From contig JALHSW010000317.1 in the NCBI GenBank assembly GCA_022865365.1, positions 1 to 11,033 on the forward strand: a stretch of DNA of 11,033 bases, given 5' to 3'. The translations under genes were made by a program, and so were the position numbers. Below the pieces are notes generated by a model. The model worked only from the letters and a program-made list of their open reading frames with translations, was not told the origin of the DNA and did not search any database. Every line of letters starts with the position of its first letter. The stretch's first letter is position 1. Shown piece by piece: positions 1 to 6,103 of this stretch. The stretch is from Acidimicrobiia bacterium (lineage in GTDB: Bacteria; Actinomycetota; Acidimicrobiia; IMCC26256; PALSA-555).

Positions 1-86
1 ACGACCCCCCGCTGGAGCTCCATCGTGAGCACCGCGGTGTGCTCCGGGTCGAGCATCTCGACGAGATCGATGGCCACGCCGGCCAC
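1..86 (-). CDS. Probable isochorismatase-like cysteine hydrolase, N-terminal fragment
   Basis: A minus-strand frame is open from about position 155 down to the window edge. Its last part reads LDPEHTAVLTMELQRGVV. This resembles the first beta strand of the isochorismatase-like cysteine hydrolase fold, where a 'DP..TAV...(D/E).Q.G' segment supplies the catalytic acidic residue; here that would be the Glu of MELQ. Only about 28 residues are visible and the rest lies beyond position 1. The start is uncertain: GTG at 84-86, GTG at 75-77 and ATG at 54-56 are all in frame, none has a strong Shine-Dalgarno, and I give the longest plausible one. The gene lies downstream of the P450 on the same strand with a long palindrome between them, so it may be separately transcribed. 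Members hydrolyse amides, carbamates or isochorismate, and no substrate can be assigned here. The call rests on one short motif. Confidence 0.5.
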   Translation of the reverse strand, partial: MAGVAIDLVEMLDPEHTAVLTMELQRGV

Positions 87-104
87 GTTACGGCCACTCG
101 AGGT

Positions 105-149
105 TCTCGGCACGCTCACCGACAACAGTTGTCGCTCAGCGTGCCGAGA
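105..149. terminator. 45-bp near-perfect palindrome: terminator or operator
   Basis: The left arm (105-126) and right arm (128-149) are inverted copies matching at 20 of 22 positions around a single central base at 127. The outer 12 bp (TCTCGGCACGCT against AGCGTGCCGAGA) and inner 7 bp (CGACAAC against GTTGTCG) are perfect. The two mismatches are C-C oppositions at 117/137 and 119/135. It lies just past the P450 stop (164) and about 20 bases before the likely cysteine hydrolase start, both on the minus strand. As RNA it would fold into a strong stem and could end P450 transcription, although no U-tract follows. The near-zero spacer also suits a dimeric regulator's operator, so either role is possible. 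Confidence 0.55.
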
Positions 150-163
150 AGCCGGTCAGGGCG

Positions 164-1471
164 TCAGCGAGTCGCGTAGCGGACCTGGATCGGGCACTCC
201 GAGCGCGCCACTCCGCCCAGCTGGCGACGGCGCGGTTCGGGCCGGTCGAACTCCGGCGTGAGCTCATACGTCTCGAGCAGGCGGCGCACGGCGATGCGGA
301 TCGCGGAGATGGAGAACCGCGCGGCCGGGCACGAATGCGACCCGTGCCCGAACGTGCTCACCAGCTCCTTCGTCGCGACCGCCACGTCGGGAGCGAGGCG
401 CCGACCGACGTAGTGACCGGGATCGAACTCGCCGAGGCCGGGCGCCGCCGTCGGGTTCGTGACCGAGAGCATCGTCGTGACGAACGTCCCGGGTCCGAGA
501 CGGTACGTACGCTCGCCGTCGTCGACCTCGATCGGCGTGAGCACCTCACGCAACGTGATCGAGCGCTGCGCGAGTCGGATGGCTTCGCTCGCACACCGTT
601 CCAGGAGATCATCGTCGCCGGCACGGATCGCCTCGGCGAGATCAGGGTGCTCCAGGACACGCACGAGCGTCCACGCGAGCGCGGCGTAGAGGTTCGACTG
701 TGCGCCGACGTGGAGCATGATCACGTCGCGCGCGGCCCCGACGATTTGCTCGTCGGGTGGGAGGTCTGCATACGACGCGACGAGCTGCTCGAGGAAGTCG
801 TGCACCTCTGGCCCCGTGCGTTGGCGCTTGCGCCAGATCTCCGCGACGACCGCTTCGATACCGTGCATCGCGCGTCGCTCCCGGGCGCGCCGGGTTGCCC
901 AGGTGACGAAGCCCTGAGCGGGACGCACGAACGCCTGGCTCGAGTCGATGCGGTCGAACAGCGGGATCAGACGGTCGAGATAGCGCGGCGATGCTGCTTC
1001 GGCGCCGGCCCACGTCGCGAACCCGAGCCGATGGCCGAGTCGGCGGCATTCGTCAAACACGTCGAAGCGCCCGGACGGACCCAGCTCGGCGAGCTCGACC
1101 GAGACCGCGTCGTCGAGCGTTCGTAGGTACCCCTCGACCTTCTGTGCGCCGAAGAGCTGATGCGGTGCGTTGCGCCGCCCGGCGAGCAGCTCGGGCGGAA
1201 GCTTGAACCCGATGAGCCGGTACGTCGCGAGCCCGAAGCTCGCCTCTCGCTCGGGCAGCTCGTACAGGCGGCGCACCCCCGCGGGGGAGAACACGCAGAA
1301 GAGGCGGAACCCGAACGCATCGATGACGAACGTGTCGCCGTGGCGCCGCCGCACGTCGGCGAAGAAGGTGGTGGGGTCCCGGAGCAGACCCAGGCCTGCG
1401 TCGACCCAGGGGAGCACTCCTTGGACCGCCGGCGGCATCGGTTCGACGATGGCATCGGCCGCATGGCGCAT
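164..1471 (-). CDS. Cytochrome P450
   Basis: A full-length bacterial P450 (435 aa), soluble with no membrane anchor visible. It would be a haem-thiolate monooxygenase needing an external ferredoxin and reductase, neither of which is encoded here. The haem-binding loop FGHGSHSCPAARF (374-386) carries the axial Cys381. The K-helix ExxR motif is E296-A-I-R299. The I-helix region (about 251-267) reads HVGAQSN where most P450s have (A/G)GxDT: the acid is Gln258 and the alcohol Ser259, an unusual pair for oxygen activation. The start at 1471 has a GAGG-like Shine-Dalgarno 8 bases upstream (complement of 1480-1483); Met12 is a less likely alternative. The gene diverges from the MaoC gene across 129 bp, which suggests shared regulation. 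In igr-like clusters a P450 (CYP125) oxidises the terminal carbon of a sterol side chain; that role here is inference. The family is certain, the substrate unknown. Confidence 0.95.
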   Translation of the reverse strand: MRHAADAIVEPMPPAVQGVLPWVDAGLGLLRDPTTFFADVRRRHGDTFVIDAFGFRLFCVFSPAGVRRLYELPEREASFGLATYRLIGFKLPPELLAGRRNAPHQLFGAQKVEGYLRTLDDAVSVELAELGPSGRFDVFDECRRLGHRLGFATWAGAEAASPRYLDRLIPLFDRIDSSQAFVRPAQGFVTWATRRARERRAMHGIEAVVAEIWRKRQRTGPEVHDFLEQLVASYADLPPDEQIVGAARDVIMLHVGAQSNLYAALAWTLVRVLEHPDLAEAIRAGDDDLLERCASEAIRLAQRSITLREVLTPIEVDDGERTYRLGPGTFVTTMLSVTNPTAAPGLGEFDPGHYVGRRLAPDVAVATKELVSTFGHGSHSCPAARFSISAIRIAVRRLLETYELTPEFDRPEPRRRQLGGVARSECPIQVRYATR

Positions 1472-1523
1472 GCCCGAAGCCTCGCGCGGCCCAAACTCTC
1501 GCGGACTGGTACTCGCGCGAAGT

Positions 1524-1537
1524 TGACAGCGGTGTCA
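1524..1537. promoter_or_regulatory. Candidate operator TGACA-N4-TGTCA in divergent promoter region
   Basis: A perfect 5-bp inverted repeat with a 4-base spacer (TGACAGCGGTGTCA) lies midway between the P450 start (1471) and the MaoC start (1601). It overlaps a consensus -35 hexamer TTGACA at 1523-1528 for the plus-strand operon. No convincing -10 follows at 16-18 bases (1546-1551 reads CCACGC), so the hexamer may be part of the operator rather than a true -35. The geometry suits a dimeric TetR-, GntR- or MarR-type repressor controlling both directions. No regulator gene lies in the window. Confidence 0.45.
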
Positions 1538-1564
1538 GGAAACGGCCACGCTGCGACCGCAGCC

Positions 1565-1581
1565 GAGCCCCACCGGGGCTC
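1565..1581 (+). other. GC-rich hairpin in the MaoC leader
   Basis: A perfect 7-bp stem GAGCCCC/GGGGCTC with loop ACC ends 4 bases before the Shine-Dalgarno GGGAGA (1585-1590) of the MaoC gene at 1601. In the transcript it could stabilise the 5' end or modulate ribosome access. No T-run follows, so it does not look like an intrinsic terminator. Confidence 0.35.
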
Positions 1582-1600
1582 ACCGGGAGAAACCTGCGGT

Positions 1601-2029
1601 ATGGGTGAGCAGAAGCTCTTCTTCGATGACGTCAGCCAGGGCGATGCCGCCCCCGAGGTCTCCCAGGATCTCGGCCGGACCGACCTCGTCATGTACGCAG
1701 GGGCGTCGGGCGACTTCAACCCGATGCACCACGACGAGGTTGCCGCGCAGGCTGCCGGCCTCCCGAGCGTGTTCGGCCACGGGATGTTCACCATGGGCCT
1801 CCTGGGCAAGGCGCTCACCGACTTCGTCGGTGTCGGGAACCTTCGGCTCTACAAGGTGCGCTTCACGAAGCAGACCTGGCCCGGTGAGCAGCTCACCACC
1901 CACATCACCGTGGCCAAGAAGTACGACGAGGGCGACGAGCACCGCATCGATCTCGAGTGCGAGGTCGTCAACCAGGACGGCGAGGCCAAGGTCTCGGGCC
2001 TCGCGGTCGCCGCACTCCCGGTCCGCTGA
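1601..2029 (+). CDS. MaoC-family (R)-enoyl-CoA hydratase, single hot-dog domain
   Basis: A protein of 142 aa, about one hot-dog fold, so it must act as a homodimer or pair with another subunit. It would add water to a 2-enoyl-CoA in beta-oxidation in the cytoplasm. The hydratase-2 signature is clear: Y32, then ASGDFNPMHHD (35-45) with the expected catalytic pair Asp38 and His43, followed by FGHGM (58-62). The start at 1601 is set by GGGAGA at 1585-1590. The frame is open further upstream to about 1160, but that part lies antisense to the P450 and is rejected. It is the first gene of the plus-strand operon, 108 bases before the CMD gene. In size and neighbours it resembles ChsH1, the catalytic half of the mycobacterial ChsH1-ChsH2 hydratase, but no second MaoC domain is visible in this window. 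The hydratase family is sure; the ChsH1-like role is inferred. Confidence 0.93.
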   Translation: MGEQKLFFDDVSQGDAAPEVSQDLGRTDLVMYAGASGDFNPMHHDEVAAQAAGLPSVFGHGMFTMGLLGKALTDFVGVGNLRLYKVRFTKQTWPGEQLTTHITVAKKYDEGDEHRIDLECEVVNQDGEAKVSGLAVAALPVR

Positions 2030-2126
2030 TCAGCCGAAGCCGGCTCGCGTGCGCTTCGACCTCCCGCCGTTCCGCGAGCGCGTGCCGTACGTTGCCGCCA
2101 TCATCGAGCTCGCTGGGGGTCCCCGC

Positions 2127-2141
2127 ATGACGGCCTCATGA
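2127..2141 (+). other. Possible 4-codon leader ORF overlapping the CMD start
   Basis: ATG ACG GCC TCA TGA encodes M-T-A-S and stops across the ATG of the CMD gene (2138) in an ATGA overlap. The only Shine-Dalgarno-like stretch nearby, GGGGG at 2115-2119, is 7 bases before this ATG but 18 before the CMD ATG. The CMD gene could therefore be translated by coupling to this mini-ORF. It may be chance. Confidence 0.2.
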
Positions 2142-2512
2142 CGACCGGCGAGTGGGGCTTCCCGTTCGAGGCGCCGATTCACGACGTGTTCCCTGCGCTG
2201 CACGACGCGCAGAACGCGTGGATGAGTCAGATCGACTCGTTGCCGGCGCCGGACCGCAAGACGCACGAACTGATCCGGCTCGTGTGCACGGTGGTGCTGC
2301 GCAACAGCGACGGCATCGCCCGTCACGCGAGCCTGGCCCGCGAGGTCGGTGCGTCATGGGACGAGGTGCTCGGATCGGTCATGCTCACGCTCCCCGGCTT
2401 CGGGCTGCTCCCCGCCGCCGAGGCGATTCCGCACGCACGCCGCGGGTTCGATGCCGCAGTCGCACCCGATCCCGACGATCCCGATTCGGAGGAGGAACAT
2501 GGCGAAGACTGA
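2138..2512 (+). CDS. Carboxymuconolactone decarboxylase (CMD)/AhpD-like protein lacking the CxxC pair
   Basis: A small all-helical protein (124 aa). The core from about residue 36 (PAPDRKTHELIRL) through the helix pair to DEVLGSVML (75-83) fits the CMD/AhpD fold. Redox-active members carry CxxCxxH; here the same positions read S57-D-G-I60-A-R-H63, so the His stays but both Cys are gone. Peroxidase or thiol-redox activity is therefore unlikely, and a non-redox lyase, isomerase or binding role is possible. The C-terminal tail (about 110-124) is very acidic. The end overlaps the DUF35 gene by 14 bases, and its last codons supply that gene's GGAGGAGG ribosome binding site. CMD genes often accompany P450/fadE catabolic clusters in actinobacteria, but their job there is unknown. 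The family is fairly sure, the function is not. Confidence 0.8.
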   Translation: MTTGEWGFPFEAPIHDVFPALHDAQNAWMSQIDSLPAPDRKTHELIRLVCTVVLRNSDGIARHASLAREVGASWDEVLGSVMLTLPGFGLLPAAEAIPHARRGFDAAVAPDPDDPDSEEEHGED

Positions 2513-2927
2513 GGTCCCGTTCCGGATCTTGCCGCGGGTCACCGACCTCAACCGCTTCTACTGGACCGCGGGTCGAGACGGCGAGTTGCGGTTCCAACGG
2601 TGCAACGCGTGCAAGTACTTCATGCACCCGCCGAGCGTGCTGTGTCCGAGGTGCCATTCCAAGGATCTCGGGATCGAAGCGGTGTCGGGCCGCGGCGACG
2701 TCCACACGTTCTCGATCAACTACCAGCCCTGGATGCCCGGGCTCGAGCCTCCGTTCGTGCTCGCGGTCGTGCGCTTCCCGGAGCAGGAGGACCTACGGGT
2801 CACCACCAACATCGTGAACTGCGCACCCGAGGACGTGACGTTCGACATGCCGGTGCAGGTGCTCTTCGAGGCGCACGTCGACGACGAGGTGTGGATCCCT
2901 CTGTTCGAGCCAAGCACGAATGCGTAG
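2499..2927 (+). CDS. DUF35 zinc-ribbon/OB-fold acyl-CoA-binding protein, likely partner of the thiolase
   Basis: A protein of 142 aa with the two-part DUF35 layout. An N-terminal rubredoxin-like zinc ribbon has Cys35-x2-Cys38 and Cys49-x2-Cys52 (RCNACK and LCPRCH). An OB-fold follows from about residue 60 (GRGDVHTFSINYQP) to the end (VQVLFEAH). Such proteins bind thiolase-like enzymes and feed them acyl-CoA; the DUF35 domain of ChsH2 bound to Ltp2 is the known model. The start at 2499 is set by GGAGGAGG (2488-2495), inside the end of the CMD gene. The thiolase follows after 60 bases. In ChsH2 this domain is fused to a MaoC domain, whereas here it stands alone, as in many thiolase/DUF35 pairs of actinobacteria and archaea. 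The family and the pairing are well supported; the substrate is not. Confidence 0.92.
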   Translation: MAKTEVPFRILPRVTDLNRFYWTAGRDGELRFQRCNACKYFMHPPSVLCPRCHSKDLGIEAVSGRGDVHTFSINYQPWMPGLEPPFVLAVVRFPEQEDLRVTTNIVNCAPEDVTFDMPVQVLFEAHVDDEVWIPLFEPSTNA

Positions 2928-2981
2928 CGAACGAAGCGGATGGAGCGAGCCCGCGAGCGGAAGTAGCGGAGTGGGAGCGGA
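2926..2981 (+). repeat. Degenerate AGCG(G)A short-period repeat in spacer
   Basis: The spacer between the DUF35 and thiolase genes is built from AGCG(G)A words at 2926, 2935, 2944, 2956, 2965 and 2976: four AGCGGA and two AGCGA. Spacings are 9, 9, 12, 9 and 11 bases, all on one strand. The last copy merges into the purine-rich ribosome binding region of the thiolase (ATG 2988). It is strand-asymmetric and purine-rich, so it should leave an unfolded mRNA segment. The origin may be slippage expansion of a Shine-Dalgarno-like motif. Confidence 0.5.
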
Positions 2982-2987
2982 GCAAGG

Positions 2988-4193
2988 ATGACGGAGGCAA
3001 CCGATCTTCTCGGCGAACGGCGAGCGCTGATCAGCGGTGCGGGGCAGTCCGACATCGGGCGTCGGCTGCACCGCGATCCCCTCGAGCTCACGCTCGACGC
3101 GTGCCTCGCGGCCATCGAGGACGCTGGACTGACCACCGCAGACATCGACGGCGTGTCGACGTATCCGGGCGGGATGGATACGCCGCGCGGGTTCTCGGGG
3201 GCCGGGGTCACCGACGTGCACGACGCGCTCCGGTTGAACCTGAACTGGTGGACGGGCGGGCTAGAGCTGCCGGCACAGCTCGGCGCGGTGGTCAACGCGA
3301 TCCTCGCGGTATCGGCCGGCCTGGCGACGCACGTCCTGTGCTTCCGCAGCGTGTTCGAGGGGAGCGCGCAGGGGGAGGAGGGTCGCGCCGGGGTCATGCC
3401 CGGCGGCGGCGGCTACCGCGCCAGTGGCTTCATGCAGTGGCTGCTCCCGTACTCCGCACCGTCGGCCGCGACCTGGATCGCGATGATGGCGAACCTTCAC
3501 TTCCACGAGTACGGGACGACGCGCGAGCAGCTCGCCCAGATCGCGCTCAACGCGCGGAAGAACGCGGCGCTGAACCCCAAGGCCATCTACCGCGACCCGA
3601 TGACGATGGGCGACTACCTGAACGCACGCATGATCTCGTCGCCGTTCTGCCTCTACGACTGCGACGTCCCGTGCGACGGCGGGACCGCGGTCATCGTGTC
3701 GCGCGCCGACACCGCTCCCGACCTGCGCAAGCCACCGATCCAGGTCGAGGCGGTCGGTACGGCTCTCCACGGGCGTCCGTCGTGGGACCAGTGGGAGCCG
3801 CTCACGACGATGGCCGTGCGCGACGCCGGAGCCCAGCTCTGGAACCGCACCGACCTGCAGCCGTCCGATGTGCAGCTCGCCGAGATGTACGACGGGTTCT
3901 CGTTCATCACGATGGCGTGGCTCGAAGGGATGCAGTTCTGCGGCGTGGGCGAGTCGGGACCGTTCATCGAGGGCGGAGGGCGGATCGCGCTCGACGGTGA
4001 GCTGCCGCTCAACACCCACGGCGGGCAGCTCTCGTCGGGTCGGCTCCACGGCTTCGGCTTCCTCCACGAGGCGTGCGTGCAGCTCTGGGGCGAGGCGGGC
4101 GACCGCCAGGTGTCCGGGGACCCCGAAGTCGGCGTCGCGTGCGCCGGCGGGGGACCGATGGCGAGCGCGCTGCTGCTCGCTCGTCGCCGCTGA
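2988..4193 (+). CDS. SCP-x/Ltp-type thiolase-like enzyme (probable retro-aldolase or lyase)
   Basis: A complete thiolase-fold protein (401 aa) of the lipid-transfer-protein subgroup. The usual nucleophilic Cys near residue 90 is absent: the segment reads WWTGGLELPAQLGAVVNAIL (about 87-106). Conserved later motifs remain: Y301-DGF, N342-T-H344-GG, the GRLHG loop with His354, and C385-AGGG near the C-terminus. Without the acyl-accepting Cys, ordinary thiolytic cleavage is unlikely. Ltp2-type members instead cleave beta-hydroxyacyl-CoA by a retro-aldol reaction together with a DUF35 partner, and such a partner is encoded just upstream. The start at 2988 has the purine-rich GGAGCAAGG immediately before it and gives a normal N-terminus (RRALISGAGQSDIGRR). 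The stop overlaps the next start as TGATG, so the acyl-CoA dehydrogenase is translationally coupled. The family is sure; the aldolase reaction is inferred. Confidence 0.93.
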   Translation: MTEATDLLGERRALISGAGQSDIGRRLHRDPLELTLDACLAAIEDAGLTTADIDGVSTYPGGMDTPRGFSGAGVTDVHDALRLNLNWWTGGLELPAQLGAVVNAILAVSAGLATHVLCFRSVFEGSAQGEEGRAGVMPGGGGYRASGFMQWLLPYSAPSAATWIAMMANLHFHEYGTTREQLAQIALNARKNAALNPKAIYRDPMTMGDYLNARMISSPFCLYDCDVPCDGGTAVIVSRADTAPDLRKPPIQVEAVGTALHGRPSWDQWEPLTTMAVRDAGAQLWNRTDLQPSDVQLAEMYDGFSFITMAWLEGMQFCGVGESGPFIEGGGRIALDGELPLNTHGGQLSSGRLHGFGFLHEACVQLWGEAGDRQVSGDPEVGVACAGGGPMASALLLARRR

Positions 4194-5386
4194 TGCGACT
4201 GCGCTACGGAGACGCCGAGGAAGCCTTCCGCGCCGAGCTGATCGCGTGGCTCGACGAGCACGCGCCACCTCGCGACGTGCTCGAATCGCCGCGCCAGTCG
4301 AGTGCGGATCTGCCCGACTGGGCTCGCGACTGGCAGCGGAAGCTGTTCGAAGCCGGGTGGCTCGTGCCGGGGTGGCCGCCCGAGCTCGGTGGTCGCAACG
4401 CGACCGCGTCGGAGCAGATGATCTACTTCGAGGTGATGAAGCAGCGGGAGATCCCGCGCAGCCTCAACCCCCAGGGCCTCGGCATCATCGCCCCGTCGTT
4501 GCGAGACGCGGGCACACCCGAGCAGCAGGAGCGGTGGTTGCTGCCGACGCTGCGTGCCGAGGTCGCCTGGTGTCTGGGCATGAGCGAACCCGGTGCAGGG
4601 AGCGACCTCGCGAGCCTCAAGACGCGAGCGGTCCTCGACGGCGATCACTTCGTCGTGAACGGTCAGAAGGTGTGGACCTCGGGTGCGCACCACGCCGACT
4701 GGTGCATGTGCTTCGTGCGCACCGACCCCGATGTGCCCAAGCACAAGGGCATCAGTGTGCTCATCATTGACATGCAGTCAGCGGGGGTCGACGCGCGACC
4801 GTTCCCCGAGCTCACCGAACCCGACTACATGGACTTCAACGAGGTCTTCTTCACGGACGTCTCGGTCCCGAAGGAGCATCTGCTCGGCGATCTCAATCAG
4901 GGTTGGGCACTCACGCAAGTGTCGCTCGGACACGAGCGTGCGATGTTGTGGATCGACTACGCGTACGACGTGCAGCGGGCGCTCGATGCGCTCGTCGCAC
5001 TCGGTGTGCAACCGGGTCCCGACGGGCGGCCATTACGCGAAGACGCCCGGTTCCGTGACGAGGTCGCGGCATTCCACGTCGACGCCCAAGCGCTGATGCT
5101 GATGGGCTACCGGGGCTTCTCGAAGTTCATGCGCGGTCGGGCTGCCCCTGAGCATTCCCTGTTGAAGCTCTTCGGGAGCGAGACGCTGCAGCGGCTGCTC
5201 CTGTTCGGAGCGGAGTCGCAGGGCGTCGATGCGCTCGACACCGAGCACTACGGGCCACGCATGTGGCGCGAGGGATCGTGGATCACCCAGTACTTCCGCT
5301 CGTTCTCGGGCACGATCCCCGGTGGCACGAGCGAGATCCAACGCAACATCATCGCCGAGCGGGTGCTGGGCCTCCCACGCGCCTGA
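4193..5386 (+). CDS. Acyl-CoA dehydrogenase (FadE-like), probable catalytic subunit
   Basis: A standard-length flavin acyl-CoA dehydrogenase (397 aa). It oxidises acyl-CoA to 2-enoyl-CoA and passes electrons to ETF. The FAD/substrate segment LGMSEPGAGSDLAS (128-141) and beta-domain WTSGAHHAD (161-169) are present. At the C-terminal site where medium-chain enzymes carry the catalytic Glu (YEGTSQIQ), this protein has IPGGTSEIQ with Gly377. Glu248 in LGHERAML sits where isovaleryl-CoA and long-chain dehydrogenases keep their base, so it is the likely catalytic residue. The frame extends upstream into the thiolase gene, but ATG 4193, coupled through TGATG, gives the normal N-terminus (RYGDAEEAFRAELIAWLDEH). 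No separate Shine-Dalgarno is visible. The C-terminal motif and neighbours recall FadE29-type proteins, which work in heteromeric pairs; a candidate partner is at 6111-7226. Confidence 0.95.
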   Translation: MRLRYGDAEEAFRAELIAWLDEHAPPRDVLESPRQSSADLPDWARDWQRKLFEAGWLVPGWPPELGGRNATASEQMIYFEVMKQREIPRSLNPQGLGIIAPSLRDAGTPEQQERWLLPTLRAEVAWCLGMSEPGAGSDLASLKTRAVLDGDHFVVNGQKVWTSGAHHADWCMCFVRTDPDVPKHKGISVLIIDMQSAGVDARPFPELTEPDYMDFNEVFFTDVSVPKEHLLGDLNQGWALTQVSLGHERAMLWIDYAYDVQRALDALVALGVQPGPDGRPLREDARFRDEVAAFHVDAQALMLMGYRGFSKFMRGRAAPEHSLLKLFGSETLQRLLLFGAESQGVDALDTEHYGPRMWREGSWITQYFRSFSGTIPGGTSEIQRNIIAERVLGLPRA

Positions 5387-5402
5387 TCCAGCGCCCAAAC
5401 GA

Positions 5403-5409
5403 AGGGAGG
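5403..5409 (+). promoter_or_regulatory. Ribosome binding site deciding the start at 5417
   Basis: AGGGAGG is a strong Shine-Dalgarno. It lies one base before ATG 5411, too close to serve it, and seven bases before the in-frame ATG 5417. The second Met is therefore the better start. Confidence 0.6.
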
Positions 5410-5416
5410 CATGTCC

Positions 5417-6103
5417 ATGACGCAACGCCAGCTCAGCGACGCCGACATCGAGCGCATGCAGACGCCGCTCTGGGAGCAAGCCAAGGCGGCGCTCGGGGAA
5501 GGCGACACGGAACGCGCCACCGAGCTCATCGATCGCGCGGTCGAGCAGTGGTCGGGACTCAAGGACTACTCGATCAACTGGATCACGTCGCTGCTGAGCT
5601 TCATCGGTGAGGAGCTCGGCGAGGAGGCAGTCGAGCGTGCGCTGCGCAAGACCGGCGACGAGTTCGTGAAGCCGCGCCGCGACACCGGAACCGAGTGGGA
5701 CTCCCTCCCTGCCTCCGCCCGGGCGAAGGTGATCGCACGGGCGATGCTCGGGAACATGGGCGAGGTGGAGGTCGAGGAGGACGACGAGAAGATCGTCCTC
5801 TCGTTCAAGTGCGGGAGCGGAGGCAAGCTCATCGACGACGGCCGGTACCAAGGCGACGACGCGTACCTGACGCTGCGCGAGCAGTCCGGTCGCACGTTCA
5901 TGCGAGATTCCTTGTGGGCGTATTGCGCGCACTGCTCGGTGAACAACGAGATCCAACCCGTCGAGTGGGGCGCGGCCCCGACCAGCGTCGAGTACCCGCC
6001 CGAGCGACCCGGTGAGCGCTGCGTGCATCACCTCTACAAGGACGTGGCCGACATCCCGGCCGAGGCCTACCGTCGGATCGGCAAAGAGCCACCCTCGGCG
6101 TGA
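5417..6103 (+). CDS. Uncharacterised Cys/His-rich conserved protein with CGSGG and CAHC motifs
   Basis: A protein of 228 aa from ATG 5417, or 230 from ATG 5411. No signal peptide or membrane segment is visible. The N-terminal half is helical and charged (AKAALGEGDTERATELIDRAV, about 22-42). The C-terminal half has the conserved cores: FKCGSGGKL with Cys132, YCAHC with Cys170-x-His172-Cys173, EIQPVEWG, and CVHHLYKD with Cys202-x-His204-His205, ending AYRRIGKEP. These Cys and His could form a metal site. I remember a recurrent bacterial family with the same order of motifs (CGSGG, YCxHC, xEW, C...YKD, YRRxGK), found near aromatic or acyl-CoA catabolic genes and without an established function. 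I do not assign one. It is the last gene of the plus-strand operon, 30 bases after the dehydrogenase, and ends 7 bases from the opposing gene. Confidence 0.85.
   Translation: MTQRQLSDADIERMQTPLWEQAKAALGEGDTERATELIDRAVEQWSGLKDYSINWITSLLSFIGEELGEEAVERALRKTGDEFVKPRRDTGTEWDSLPASARAKVIARAMLGNMGEVEVEEDDEKIVLSFKCGSGGKLIDDGRYQGDDAYLTLREQSGRTFMRDSLWAYCAHCSVNNEIQPVEWGAAPTSVEYPPERPGERCVHHLYKDVADIPAEAYRRIGKEPPSA

Noticed and set aside
1523..1551. Complete sigma-70-type promoter starting with TTGACA
   Set aside because: The -35 is perfect but nothing resembling a -10 occurs at the right distance, so only the operator-like symmetry is reported.
1160..1600. Long in-frame upstream extension of the MaoC gene
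   Set aside because: It lies antisense to the P450, its translation has low-complexity shadow composition, and the hydratase fold is complete from ATG 1601 with a good ribosome binding site.
2030..2137. Possible promoter between MaoC and CMD genes
   Set aside because: No -35/-10 pair with proper spacing is visible in these 108 bases, only a short AGCCGGCT palindrome, so I assume readthrough within one operon.
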